A stretch of 64,000 nucleotides of DNA from Apoderus coryli. Lineage: Eukaryota; Arthropoda; Insecta; Coleoptera; Attelabidae. Shown piece after piece: positions 21,091 to 32,330 of the stretch; position 1 is the first letter of the stretch; every line of letters begins with the position of its first letter. The position numbers were made by a program, and so were the translations under genes. The stretch is from positions 10,584,428 to 10,648,427 of the forward strand of contig OU452211.1 in the NCBI GenBank assembly GCA_911728435.2, written 5' to 3'. Below the pieces are notes generated by a model, which saw only the letters and a program-made list of their open reading frames with translations, searched no databases and was not told the DNA's origin.

Positions 21091-22675
21091 ATCGGTGTTT
21101 CCTATCAAAAGTGTCAACCTGTACATATGCAACTTTTTTTTTTTAAACCCTGATTCCAAATTGACCAGGAGACAAAATTTGAATTCCTTCCAGAAATCTG
21201 CTAAGATATTTCTTCAATATAGATTCAAGAGTTTTTTTTCAAACAGACGAACAAAAGAAATAGGCCGGTAGTCAGTAGCATTGTTACTATCCCCCTTTTT
21301 AAAACTAGCCTAGTGTGTAGTCAATTTGAATGACGGAATATATAAATTTTACTTACTTCTACAGAATATCGTAATTATCAAGGCATTTTCAAGTTGACTC
21401 ACCTGAAAAATAAAATAAATCATTAGTGAGTTAGCCATAAGTTATATTTATATTATCAAATAATTAAAATGATATTATTAGAAAAGTATCCATACTGGCG
21501 AGGAGTTGATCACATATACGAATAAAAAGCGTCTACTCCACAAGAGAAACTTCTTGTAATTAGATTATAAAGCAACCATACATGTTTCAATATTATAAAA
21601 ATCTTATCATCAGTGGCAATTAATATTCAGAGACATTTTGAATAGTGAACTCAAGTTCGTGATCAAATTTAATTATATACCTAGGTCTGAAATATATAAA
21701 AACAAAAATTAAGAAAAAGAAAAAGAAAGAAAATTTTGTATATAATTTTAATATTGGTTTTTTACATATTCTTGGATTCGCAATTAAGTTTTAATCTTTA
21801 TATAATTTTTGTAACAACCATGTGCATGGTAAAAATGAACTGAGAATAAATAGATTATAAATGGAATGGATTAGATTAACAAATTTTGAATTATTAAATA
21901 TCACTGAAAAATTTTTTTTGACAATAACACAATATTGTCTATAGTATTAAAGAATATAAGAGACTTTGGAAAAGTTACTTCGTTGTTTATATATAATAAA
22001 TCATTGAGTAAGGTTAAGCTGATCATAAGTATGAAAATTTTTATTTTTAAGAGGGATATGGTGAAATATATGTGGGTATAACTATACGTGAGTAACCTTT
22101 TAGTTTACAAAAGAACTAAGTAACCCAATTAAGTGGGTAAAAAAAATAAATAAATAAAACCTTCCTTTGATATTATAAATACTTACAGACTACCGACATT
22201 CTCTAGAAATTATTTTGTTTACTTTTGTTTTATATTTTTTGTCATATTATGCGAAATCGCAAAGATCAACAAGTTGTCTGGGTTGGCGGCGTACGTATAC
22301 TGCTTTATATATTTCAACGGCATACTTGGACCACAGCCAATTATTATTATATCTACCGAGAAAATGTATTTGACGTTTTTCTACGGCTTCTTCTCCACTC
22401 GATTTCCTCTAAGTCAACACAGGCGTAGAGTTCTTTTTGATTTTATTTTATTATCATTTTTGTCACATTGTATTATGTACCGTCTATGTGGGAATTCTAT
22501 GTAGCATTGCCAATAAAAATTGTTGATTATGAGGAAATATATCGTGCTTAACTTAACATCGTATTTAGTTATTTTTTATTTTATTTATTTCTTAGTTCCA
22601 CCAAGTGATAACATTATGGGATTGTCAATTATAATAATCAATAGATAACAATACAAAACATATTAATCGGTTGTA
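21091..22675. other. No confident gene; one unexplained frame
   Basis: Mostly AT-rich repeat-like DNA. A frame at 22,274-22,504 gives a hydrophobic sequence (YCFIYFNGILGPQPIIII) that I do not recognise; another frame overlaps it and there is no start or splice context, so I do not call it a gene. The segment at 21,485-21,620 shares its layout with 52,700-52,830, including a CGAGGAGT block and CTACTCCACAA, and ends in the hammerhead-like motif. Confidence 0.4.
21584..21613 (-). ncRNA. Hammerhead-like core motif, copy b
   Basis: On the minus strand CTGATGA and GAAAC flank an 18-base spacer that no longer forms a good stem, so this copy looks decayed. The downstream minus-strand sequence resembles that of copy e at 52.8 kb. 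Confidence 0.3.
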
Positions 22676-22679
22676 CTAT

Positions 22680-23229
22680 TTAAAAATTCATCCACAGAAT
22701 AAAAACATTTATCCACAAAATAATAATAAATAACTCTAGGTTTTTGAATTTGTTGATTTTCAAAATCTTATTATAGGATTTTACGCCTATGTAGTTAGGA
22801 TTTTTCTGACCAATACTTAGACTAGAAAATGGTAAAACTATGTAATTTTTATTTCTGGTGTCATAACAGTGAATATCTTCACTTTTAAGTACCGATTCAC
22901 TTTGTTTTTTTAAATGAATTATGAGTGCATACATGTTGTAGAGGAGGAAAACTCATTATCTTCAATTTCCCAAAATGTTCCCCACATGATGCTGTCTGAA
23001 GAATTTTTTGAATTGCTCTTACAACCTTCTTTTGGGCCCTGAATCCACCGGCTCCTCCCTAAAATATTATTCCATATGCCAAGGTAGACTGGACTAAGCC
23101 GAAGTATATCAATTCACACAGCTACTGACTTTTGGTAATATGGTGTCAATATGTATGTCCCAGATCAGTTTGCTGTCTGATACACTCCCAGAAATTTGGT
23201 ATTACTCTCATGTTTTATAGACTTACCTC
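22680..23229 (-). pseudogene. CR1-like LINE, 3' part of the interrupted host
   Basis: On the minus strand, reading down from 23,229: IRIGGKSIKHESNTKFLGV (RT thumb to YLG-like box), then in shifted frames GAGGFRAQKKVVRAIQKI. HCYDTRNKNYIVLPFSSLSI and IGVKSYNKILKINKFKN form the C-terminal motif of CR1/L2-type LINEs. The 5' continuation of the same element lies at 24,982-25,140, beyond an inserted RTE-type LINE. Several frameshifts and stops are present. Confidence 0.65.
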
Positions 23230-23240
23230 CTATACGTATC
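23230..23240. repeat. Target-site duplication, left copy
   Basis: CTATACGTATC, repeated exactly at 24,971-24,981, brackets the RTE-type insertion. Confidence 0.85.
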
Positions 23241-24970
23241 TTCTTCTTCTTATCACGCCCTCTCCTGCCGAAGGTTGGCGATCCAAATGGCAATTGTAGC
23301 TCTGGAGACTACAGCACGAAAGATTTCTGCAGACGAGCGGTCGAACCATCTCCTTAAGTCCTTTAGCCATGAGTTCTGGCGTCTTCCTACTGATCTTTTC
23401 CCGTGCACTTTGCCCTCTATTATGAGGCGTAGTATTTCGTACTTATCACCTCTCATCACATGACCCAGGTATTGCATTTTTCTTTCCTTGATGGTGTTCA
23501 GTAGTTCCTTTTGTTTGTGCATGCGCTGGAGTACTTCATCGTTGGTAATCCTTTGTACCTATGAAATTCGCAGCATCCGTCTATACACATACATTTCGAA
23601 GGCTTCTATTTTCTTTTCGGTCTGTGAATCTAGTGTCCAGCTTTCACATCCATAGAGTAGGACAGAAAACACGTAGCACCTGATCATCCGAATTCTGAGT
23701 TCCAAGCTGAGGTCCAATCTTGCAAAAAATGATTTCATACTCACAAAGATTTTTCTCGATTGTTCAATCCTTGAAAATATTTCCCTTTTCGGGTCGCACT
23801 GACTATTGATGTTAGCTCCCAAATATTTTATTGAGGTCACTTGTTCGATTGTTTGTCCCTTGACCCGCAGGTGTGCATTTATTGGAGTCTTAGAAAAGAT
23901 TAATAGTTTGGTCTTGGAGACATTGAGATGCAATCCAAACATCTCGCTATAGTGAACTACGGAATCCATGATGCTTTGCAATTCCTGCATATCGCTGGCC
24001 AATATAACCGTATCATCGGCGTACCTGATATTATTTATTGGGGTTCCATTGATCTTGATTCCGCCCTGGGCCCCATCCAGTGCCTCTCTGAATATAGTTT
24101 CGGAATACAGATTAAAGAGGAGTGGAGACAAGAGACACCCCTGTCGGACACCTCGTCTGATTTGCATATCCTCCGATATCGATTGGTCCATCTTTACTAC
24201 CGCCGTTTGATTCCAGTAAAGTTCTGATATGAAACGTAGGTCCTGTTCGTCAACCCCGGTTGTTCTCAAAATTTTGATCATCTTCTGATGATTAACACAG
24301 TCAAACGCCTTACGATAGTCTATGAAACATGCGAATACATTCACATTCATGTCTCTACACCTTTGTGTCATTACATTCAGGGAGAAGAGCGCTTCACGCT
24401 TTCCGAGTCCGTTTCGGAATCCAAACTGGGTATTGTCCATCTGATATTCGCACTTCTTGTAGATTCGTGTGTGGATGATTCTAAGAAAGGTTTTCAGGAC
24501 ATGGGACATAAGACTTATCATTCGATAGTCATCACATTGTGAGGCGTTGGGTTTCTTTGGCAGGGTTACGAATGTTGATTTAAGCCAATCTGACGGTATC
24601 TTGCTTGAGCTATATAGTTTGTTAAATAGTGCTGTTATTAAATCTAGGCTTTTACTTTCATTGTCTGCAATTAATTTAAGTATTTCAACGTTGATTTTAT
24701 CGGGACCGGTAGCTTTCCCGTTTTTCTGTGCTTTTATTGCATGAACAACTTCATCTCTGGTTATTTCTGGAGCCTTTTCATTCAATATGTGATCTATCGG
24801 TGGTGGGGAGCAAGGTCTATCATCATTAAAAAGTGCTTCGATATATTCTTTCCATCTTGCAAGCTTAGCCTCCACTCCTAGAATTATCTCGTTGTTCTCA
24901 TCTCTCAAGATTGCTCCTTCATGTTTTCTGTGTCTGTTTGTAAGCTCTTTTACTTTTTTATGAACATTAA
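23241..24970 (-). mobile_element. RTE-type LINE, 5'-truncated, copy 2
   Basis: A 1,730-bp insertion starts (3' end of the element) with a TTCTTCTTCTT tract, the complement of a (GAA)n tail, and ends at the right target duplication. It interrupts the thumb region of a CR1-like LINE lying in the same orientation. It encodes the reverse transcriptase and C-terminal domain but no endonuclease. It is the best preserved LINE copy in the window. Confidence 0.85.
23253..24970 (-). pseudogene. RTE-type reverse transcriptase with one stop
   Basis: The frame is open from 24,970 to 23,562 and resumes to 23,253 after a single TAG at 23,559-23,561, where the plus-strand copy has Trp (RRILRISW). Motifs in order: RWKEYIEALFND, ATGPDKINVEIL, PSDWLKSTFVTLPKK, FIDYRKAFDCVNH (motif A), RRGVRQGCLLSPLLFNLYSE (motif B), YADDTVILA (motif C), LHLNVSKTKLLIF and IKYLGANIN (thumb). 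The C-terminal YLGHVMRG, GRRQNSWLKDLRRWF and AIWIANLRQ follow. All catalytic Asp are present. The open frame also continues upstream into the host LINE, giving a chance fusion. Confidence 0.9.
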
Positions 24971-24981
24971 CTATACGTATC

Positions 24982-25140
24982 AGATAACTCTTATTACTGG
25001 TCTTGTTTGGTATAGATATAGGCAGAGCAACCGTTTTTAATGCATTAAGGGTAAGTCCGTTATGCACACTCCACCGATACATCGCCTCAGTCACCACCTT
25101 GGCAGCCTGAACTAACCATGCTATTCTGAAATACTCCCTT
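24982..25140 (-). pseudogene. CR1-like LINE, 5' part of the interrupted host
   Basis: On the minus strand: FRIAWLVQAAKVVTEAMYRW, then HNGLTLNALKTVALPISI and NKSYLIRI. This is the W...NGL.LN..KT thumb signature of CR1/Jockey reverse transcriptases. It ends at the target duplication, exactly where the matching IRIGG...KFLGV begins at 23,229. The YADD box and everything upstream are missing. Confidence 0.65.
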
Positions 25141-27290
25141 TCTATCTCGACTTGACTTGACTTCGGTTATACAAAATCCAACTCCTACTATGCCATATTC
25201 TAGGAGCAAAATTTTAATAAACCACATTATTAGCGATTTAGAAAAAATCTGGACCCGTCACTGGATTGGGCATCTCTCAAAATGGGCCTATAACAAATTT
25301 TACCAGGATATTTTCTAGTAATAACGATTGCGTAGAAAATAAATTTTTGCCCTAGAGGCATAAATTTATCATCAATAAAACTGCGTTTGCTCCACAAAAT
25401 AAACATAAATATATTTCTTAGTTGCCAATAAGTTTCGAGGTTTCTACCTCATCATCAGTGACATTAAATTCGTGAATATTATCCCTTATCAAAAAATTAC
25501 AATGTTAATTACGTTCACCCTGCGCAAAAAATATTAAACAGCATCAAACATATCCTGTACTATTTTTATGCCAAATTTGGCATCAATAAAAAGCGATCCA
25601 TGACCAAAAATTTGCTTAAAACCAGACACCGCGTCGTAAACTACATTTTAGAATATTTTAACGACAATCCGTAGTATTAGAACGGCTAGTTTGAACCTTA
25701 ATATATCCAGAGAAAATATCAGAAGATGTTTGAAAGAAAATAAAAGCTGTAATCCAAAATTATTTCATACATTGTGTAAGTAAACTTTTCAATATTAATT
25801 TTATATCAACACACACTTTTATACGATTTTTGAAATAACTATTTATCATCTACAAACCAAACTCACTTTTCTCCATTTAAAACTTCAAAACATGTTTTAT
25901 AAACTTTCGAAATTACCTGAGGGCTTATTATAATACCTATATAACCAGCCAAGAGATTAAACCCAACTTTCTGTCAAAAGATTTCACAAGCTAGATATAA
26001 ATTTCGATATTTCCTCCTTTTTGGTGGGTACAGATAGATAGGTATAGAGTTTGTTTTTATTTTCTTTTACCAGCTTTAATGTGTTTGTTGTAAAAGTCAA
26101 TAAGCTCGAGAAGAAGATGAAGTTCAAACTCGAAAAGTTATCTCCAATAAAAATTAAAAGAGGTTGTATTTGATCTAGTTGTTTTATAATTATAGACGGA
26201 TAATGCCAAAGTAGTTCTGCGAAAGGAACTGAGAAACACATTGGTTAATTCAAAAAAGCATTTTATTTATGATGATACCGGCATTTCCACAAAAAACCGG
26301 ATAAATCCCGGTTACGTTGTGCACTCGGCAGTTTAGACGGAATTCAACGTAAGATTTGCGAAATACTTGGGGTTTAAGAGTGATGGTATATATCCATATC
26401 CAGGATTTCCTCACGATGATCTTCTCAACTGTTTTGATTTACATTCTCTTCTCAGACGAAGAGAATATGCTTAATTTGTATTTCTATTCAAAGTTGTGAG
26501 TTCCTCTGATGTAATGGGTAAAAACTTATAAACAATGATTCGGCTTGTAGCGGTTACGCGTGTCAAATTGGTTACGGATGACAGCCAGGGACCTCACTAA
26601 CTTTTTAACCAAATTAAGATTTTTTACTGTTAAAATATGGCGCACAGATTGGTAGATTGTATACCTATTATACCTACGCACATGATGATTTTTAATTATA
26701 AAAATAACTGCCATGTAAATCGAGCGTCTATTTAATGATCGCTATCCAATGAGACAACAATGCCCTGCCCGCAGCTTGCCCGTCGGCAAATACAGAAAGA
26801 GTGTAGGCCAACGTCAATAAAAACATCCATACTGGCCGTAATTAAATCATTTTAAGCGCCAGGCAGTGCCTCTCGTCCCTATGCACGGCGAGTTGACATT
26901 TTTATTTTATTGTTATTTACTACCACATTGATTAATATTAGTCTCCGATTTTTATTAAACAGAAACTGATCAGCTAACAGTTAACTGCACACATTTTTAT
27001 CAGTTTTACAAAGTTTTATTTTTATTTAAAAATTCATGTTTACTATTTATGTGAGATTGCATATTCAGTCATCGCAGGCATGTACGTATTTTATTTTCAA
27101 AGTATTTAGTATATGACTACACATTCCATTTGGCTCTATCAACGTTAAACTTAAACACATTAATAACAATTGGAGTTGCACAATTCTGTCTAGCATAGTA
27201 GGTATTACTGCAGCAATACATTAATGTGTGAAACAAAGATGGTAAGTCCGGCATTGCCTCTTCAAGCGTTTTTAGATGTACCGCAAATTG
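25141..27290. other. No recognisable gene
   Basis: Repeat-like AT-rich DNA with one hammerhead-like motif (separate entry) and no supportable coding sequence. Confidence 0.45.
25432..25458 (-). ncRNA. Hammerhead-like core motif, copy c
   Basis: On the minus strand CTGATGA, an extra T, a hairpin GAGG-TAGAAA-CCTC, then GAAAC. The stem II pairing is perfect and differs in sequence from copies a and e, which is the strongest sign that the hairpin was maintained. Immediately after, CTTA...TAAG could form a small further stem. Confidence 0.4.
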
Positions 27291-27324
27291 AGTGACAAAG
27301 ACAAAATTAATGAGGGGTAAAATG

Positions 27325-28017
27325 CCTCATCCATGTCTGTCTATATACATACAATTTTTAGGTCATAATTATTTAACGCGTGATAAAAAAAGAGATATTA
27401 TTAGGGAACCTGTATGTAAAAAGGCAATCGGCCAGAGACCTCATGCATATATTGGCCATAAGGTGTATAATCAAATGCAATTGGAATTAAAGAATAAAAT
27501 TAATTTCAAGAATTTTAAATTAAAACTAGCAACTTGGTTGAAGTCTGAATATATAGAAATTTTACAATGATGTTACTGCTGGGTGTCTGTTTTTAAGGCT
27601 TTTATATTGATACGTGAGATTTTTATTTGTGTATAACCTTCGATTCGCTCCTACGGATGGATGAAGGGGGAGAACGGGAGAAAAACATGTTCATCTCTAA
27701 TTTTTTGTGTTCATTTCTAATTTTTAAGAATAATTAAATGTTCATGTAAGTTATAAAACATTATTGGGTAGAATGGGATATATTATTTGAGGGTCTGATA
27801 GTGCCTGAGCAACCGTTTGGTGTCTGGTGGTGTTTGGAGGAAGCGGACAAACTTTACCAAGTTTATGCATCCTCTAGGCACCGCTTAGTAAAATCAGGGC
27901 GGTGCACATATAAGATTATATTTGTTTCTTTATTATTATTTACTTCGGCTTAGAGCAAAATAACATGTATATATTTTAAGTGGATATTTGAAATAAATAA
28001 ATTTGAATTTGAATTGA
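27325..28017 (+). pseudogene. CR1-like LINE C-terminus and 3' untranslated region
   Basis: An open stretch to 27,570 reads HNYLTRDKKRDIIREPVCKK, then IGHKVYNQMQLELKNKINFK and LKLATWLKS. This is the weakly conserved H.Y.TR.....P / G.K.YN.LP..IK..F...LK.WL tail of CR1/L2-type LINEs. About 450 bases of 3' untranslated DNA follow, ending in AAATAAATAAATTTGAATTTGAA, a simple-repeat tail common to such elements. No reverse-transcriptase core remains. Confidence 0.55.
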
Positions 28018-29230
28018 AGACCCCTTCATTTACTGCTTAGTGTTCTCACGCTTTGAATTATTGATCATGCATTATCTTTGATCTTTGATCAATTCACTTT
28101 ACTGTTTTCCTTTGCTTTCTTATAATATGTTTTGATTATATTATTATAGTACCTATATACGCATTAAGAAAAATTTGTAAATTATCATGCAGTAGATTGT
28201 GCATTTATTTTATTTCTGGTTTTTCTTTATAATAATCGTAATAAATTAAGGGACACTAGGGACAGGCGTGTACATATTCTTAAAGTGAAGCATTTTTTGG
28301 TGCTAGTGTAGTGATAGTGAATGGTTAATAGTATGGAAAATATAACTGTTCTAGGTCCAGGCTGTAGTGCACCAACGCCGACAGTAGTACAAGTAAAGTA
28401 TGAATAAAAATATTTGTACTGCCTCACAACCCTCAGGATTCACGGGGCGTCACTGATGACAGCAGTACTCCGTCTCTACTAGCTGTAACATAACACTTTC
28501 GCGGTTAGGTTTTTATTATATAAAAATGCATACGCGGTCGCACTTTACTAGCATTATTTTCACCCTCCTAATAAATTCTCGAAAGGAAGCGGAAGCAATA
28601 ATTGACTAAGTATTTAACAAAATTATAACCTTTAATTTACTGATACCTAATATGTAACACAATCGCTTTTTGAGGGGTATTAGACCCGATCTCATTTTAC
28701 TCGTAAGTCGCTATATGTTGGTGTGATTGTGCTGTATCTGCAATTATTGTATTATTTAGAGATAATTAATATTATATATAGATTACGCCATGTAAATTTG
28801 CTTTGCATTTAAGGTATTATAAATATATAATATAGGCGATATAATATGTCTATATACCAATAAATATTTATTATGTTAGTCAGCGCGAAAACGGTTGTGT
28901 GTTTGTTGATTAGATTTTGCTGATTCTACGTCTACGGAAATTCAGTTCAAACAACAGCGTAACAGTAACGGGTGAAGCATGTACCAATATCAAATAATTA
29001 AGTAGGTTAAAATTAATACTGAAAAACTATTCGTTGTATGTTTTGTTCTTTCTCCGGTTTAATAAGTTGATAATATTATACAAAGGGGTGTTCAACGATG
29101 AAAGCAAGACTGCCCCATGCCATACAACTCTAAAAAGAATGAGTCATTGACTATTCGTGTAATATCTCCTTCTGGTGCTTAGAATTAGACGGCCAGGACT
29201 TCCGATTTAATGATTTAAGGTTTATGCTAA
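28018..29230. other. No recognisable gene
   Basis: No coding, RNA or repeat feature that I can support. Confidence 0.45.
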
Positions 29231-29239
29231 CAATTTTAA

Positions 29240-29815
29240 AAAAGTAGTCCGAAAACCGGGACTCTCTCTTAAGCGGACACGGACAATGTTGTCCACATAT
29301 TTTATGACAAAAATATCTCTTGAACGGACACAAAATACTGGTCCGAGAAGCCGTGGGCAGCCACCTTTAATAGAAAAGCGTCATCCGAAATTTGAGGACA
29401 CATTACAGAACTTTGAGATGGAAACATCCGCTTGTTAACATGGAAACTGCGGATTCTGCTCATGAGTTAAGAGAATTAATTTACTGGCCGAAATTTATAA
29501 AAATAAAAAGAGGATCTTCAAGAGTTCTTCAATATTGACCATAATTTGTGTGTAGAAGATCTCTCTCTCAAAGTGTGGAAAGTAATCAAGAACACGAAAT
29601 CTCAGATGAATCTGAGGATGAGCTACACATAACAGAGGTGGATAACAGCATTAAAACCTACATTGAGGCTATGTCTTCAGTGAAATCCCTAACACTGTTT
29701 TCCGACAATCAAGGAGATGAACAAGCCATTTTCAACCAACCATTTTGTAAAACAAAACTAAGCAAACAACGCTAGATGAATTCCTTTCCAAATTGTAAAT
29801 GCAATGCATATTTTT
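29240..29815 (+). pseudogene. Tigger/pogo-like transposon debris
   Basis: At 29,258-29,345 the text CTCTCTTAAGCGGACAC, followed by TTGAACGGACAC, resembles the GC-richer ends of pogo/Tigger elements. Downstream, EDLQEFFNIDHNL, then after a frame change SDESEDELHITEVDNSIKTY and KTKLSKQRQTTLDEFLSKL, fits the acidic C-terminal region of Tigger transposases, which often end in TTL..FF. The CENP-B DNA-binding and DDE core are absent. The match is on short motifs only. Confidence 0.4.
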
Positions 29816-29919
29816 AATGGGTGTATAAGTTGTATAAGACCCAACAACTAAATTTTCATCTATCAGTAGGAGTCGAGTGATACATCATTTTAAAGCTTTT
29901 ATTCTGTTTTACAGCGATA

Positions 29920-29990
29920 TGTCACTTTTGATATTTACCCCCATAATTCGCGAGAAAATTGCGTTTATAATTTCAACATTTATGGCTCCT
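29920..29990. repeat. Short dispersed repeat (ACAGCGAT...AATTTTCTCG family)
   Basis: A ~60-base block, TACAGCGATA..., ACTTTTGATATTT, CATAATT.., GAGAAAATTGC, occurs here in forward orientation. It occurs inverted at 38,663-38,722 and in shortened form at 31,650-31,695, so it is a moderately repeated sequence of unknown type. Confidence 0.55.
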
Positions 29991-30004
29991 CCGACATTTT
30001 GTTC

Positions 30005-30610
30005 TCTACCCTTAATTGAACTGTCTGATGCCAGTAGAGTTCAGTAATGATTCGTAAATCACCTTCGTCTACGCCTGTTTCTCTGAGTATTTCTGCTAAT
30101 TTTTGATGTTGCACGCAGTCAAAAGCTTTGCGATAGTCTATGAAGCAGGCGTATAAATATACGCAACACGAGATGAACGAAGATTTCTTCGTTCATCTCG
30201 CGCGCTCTCTATGAAAGTACGTTAAGCGAGAATAGAGGCTCGCGCGTTCCTAATCTGTTTCTGAACCCGAAGTGAGTGTCACATTTGTTGAATATGCGGG
30301 TATGTATACCTCTCAGACACGTTTTTAGTACATGAGACATCAAACTTATCATGGGACGCCTTAGGTTTTTGTTGGGTAAAGTGACGAAAGTTGACCGTAG
30401 CCATTCCGAGGGTAATTTTCCAGTTCTATAAATATCGTTGAACGGGTCCGTCAGGCGGCTTAACCCTATACCGTCTTTGTCGATCAAGAGTTTTAAGTTT
30501 TCAGCGTGTACGTCATCGGGCTTTTCAATCCTTCTGTATTAGGATGGCGTATTTTACCTCTTCTTTAGTGATGTTAGGACTTGTCTCGTTGATCTCATTC
30601 ATTTGGAGGG
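30005..30610 (-). pseudogene. RTE-type LINE reverse transcriptase, copy 3, decayed
   Basis: On the minus strand, reading down from about 30,487: KLPSEWLRSTFVTLPNK, MISLMSHVLKTCLRGIHTRI, HFGFRNRLGTREPLFSLNVL. After a palindromic interruption at 30,169-30,200 it continues YACFIDYRKAFDCV (motif A), then ILRETGVDEGDLRIITELYW. It is clearly the same family as the copies at 14.5 and 23.2 kb. Motifs B and C are missing, the frame is broken, and the element is truncated on both sides. Confidence 0.75.
30169..30200. repeat. Perfect 15-bp hairpin inside the LINE copy
   Basis: CGAGATGAACGAAGA and TCTTCGTTCATCTCG are separated by two bases. The hairpin replaces about 20 codons that the related copies carry between QRCRD and FIDY. 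Confidence 0.9.
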
Positions 30611-31545
30611 ACCAACCCGTGTTCGTTCGTCGCTAAACAGCTATAGTTTTTCCTGGTCAAGAATCCCAGTAAACCGGATGACCTCTCTTCATAGACTTTC
30701 CTTGCTTAGTCAGGAACTTTATCACAGGGCGGTGTTCGATTTTCTCCGTGTCTTTACTTTGAGTTTCTGGTTCCGACGATAGTTCAAAGATTAATGAACC
30801 CAATAAGATAAAACTTGGCGTTGATACTAATGATGAGTCCTAGAACATGTCACGACTAAAAGTGTCCCCAACACTAACTGACCTTCAAATAAAACCCAAA
30901 AATTATATAATATATAGGGTGTCCCATTTGCAATACGCAAGAAGCGTAATGTGGTGTGGAACCATTTTAGTTGATCGGCATTAGGACATCCAAATTGAGC
31001 AATTATTAAAAGTGTCAAGTTTCGATTTGTTTTTTGTATATAAGTAATTAAAGTTTGATTACAATGCTTCTATAACTCTACAATAATATAAACAAAAATC
31101 CCGACTATTGCATTTTACTACTACTTAGCAATAATTACGGATATAGTTAGGTACATTGTTTGGTGCTACCGTGAAAAAATAATTTTTAGCACTTTATTAC
31201 CCATGTGCGATGTAAGGAAGCACGCAAAATACTATTTAACTCAAAATTGTGAATGCAAATGAACAAATTTGGGTAGTTAAGGACAACAGACATTTCATAA
31301 AAATTTCACATTATGTAGATAGTGATAATACAAATTATAGAGAGGGACGTTTTTTAAATTTCCAAGTCACGCTAGAAAACAGTTGTGTTGAACATTTTTG
31401 TCATTAGGATTTGGAAGGTAGGTACATTGAAAACTGTATTTAGACTGTCTTTAATGCATTTAAAATTGTTTAGAACCAAATTCTCTTGATGTACAGGGTC
31501 CTCTGATCTCGCAAACAAAAAGATTTACGGAAAAAAAGTTGATTC
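30611..31545. other. No recognisable gene
   Basis: No feature that I can support. Confidence 0.45.
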
Positions 31546-32330
31546 ATATTTATTGTGTCAACTTGGAGTTAACAATATCAACTTCTTTATTTTCATCACA
31601 CAATGAAGACACTGAAATCGCTCATATCAGCCACAAAAAAGCCATGAAGTGGTACTTTTGCTATTTGCCGCCATAATTCTTGAGAAAATTGCGAAAAAGT
31701 CGCTGAGAAGTAAAAGGCTCGAGCATACGCAATCATTAATAATACAAATCAAGCTTCGGTAGCTGAAAGGTCCAAACTTTACCCATTGTGCTAGCGTTTG
31801 ATATTTTAGGTCTGTTTGCGGATCTGCTCCGCCAGCTCCTCTCGTTTCAACACACAATGAAATTCACTCAAGAAGACACTAAAAATTTATGCAAGGCACC
31901 TTGAAAGTCTACCCCATCTAAACTAAAATGGAAGGCTCGTCGGTCCAATAACAAATTATTGTTCTTATTGAAAAGAATTCACAAGGATTCGGAAGAAACA
32001 CACTGAAACTCACTCAAAAAAGTTTAGATCCAGAACACAAGCAAGGTATAATACGGGAAGATCTCAAGTAAAGTTACTTATAAAGGGTTGGTGCGTGGCT
32101 CAGACGCTAGTCAATAGCTGAAGCACAGGCGGCAACAGGGAGTAGTTGGGGAATTGGACCTCTACTAATAGCCCATATCAGCCACAAAAAAGCCGTTAAG
32201 TGGCCTGTGTGAATTATGAGAAATCCATTGTGCGGGCGTTTGAAATTCACTCCAAGAAGACAGTGAAATCGCTCATATCACATGACGAGATCCCGTCAGA
32301 ATCAGCCCAATGTAAGAACCAATAGGGGTT
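31546..32330. repeat. Cluster of short direct repeats
   Basis: CATATCAGCCACAAAAAAGCC occurs at about 31,623 and 32,171 (shared core of about 20 bases). CACTGAAATCGCTCATATCA-like text recurs near 31,609 and 32,262, and AATTCACTC.AGAAGACA at 31,861 and 32,244. The order suggests a repeat unit of several hundred bases that has been partly duplicated and shuffled. No coding sequence is seen. Confidence 0.5.

Noticed and set aside
22225..22504. Hydrophobic overlapping frames (YCFIYFNGILGPQPIIII) as a membrane protein exon
   Set aside because: Two frames overlap, there is no convincing start or splice context, and I know no family match; hydrophobic frames are common in T-rich DNA.
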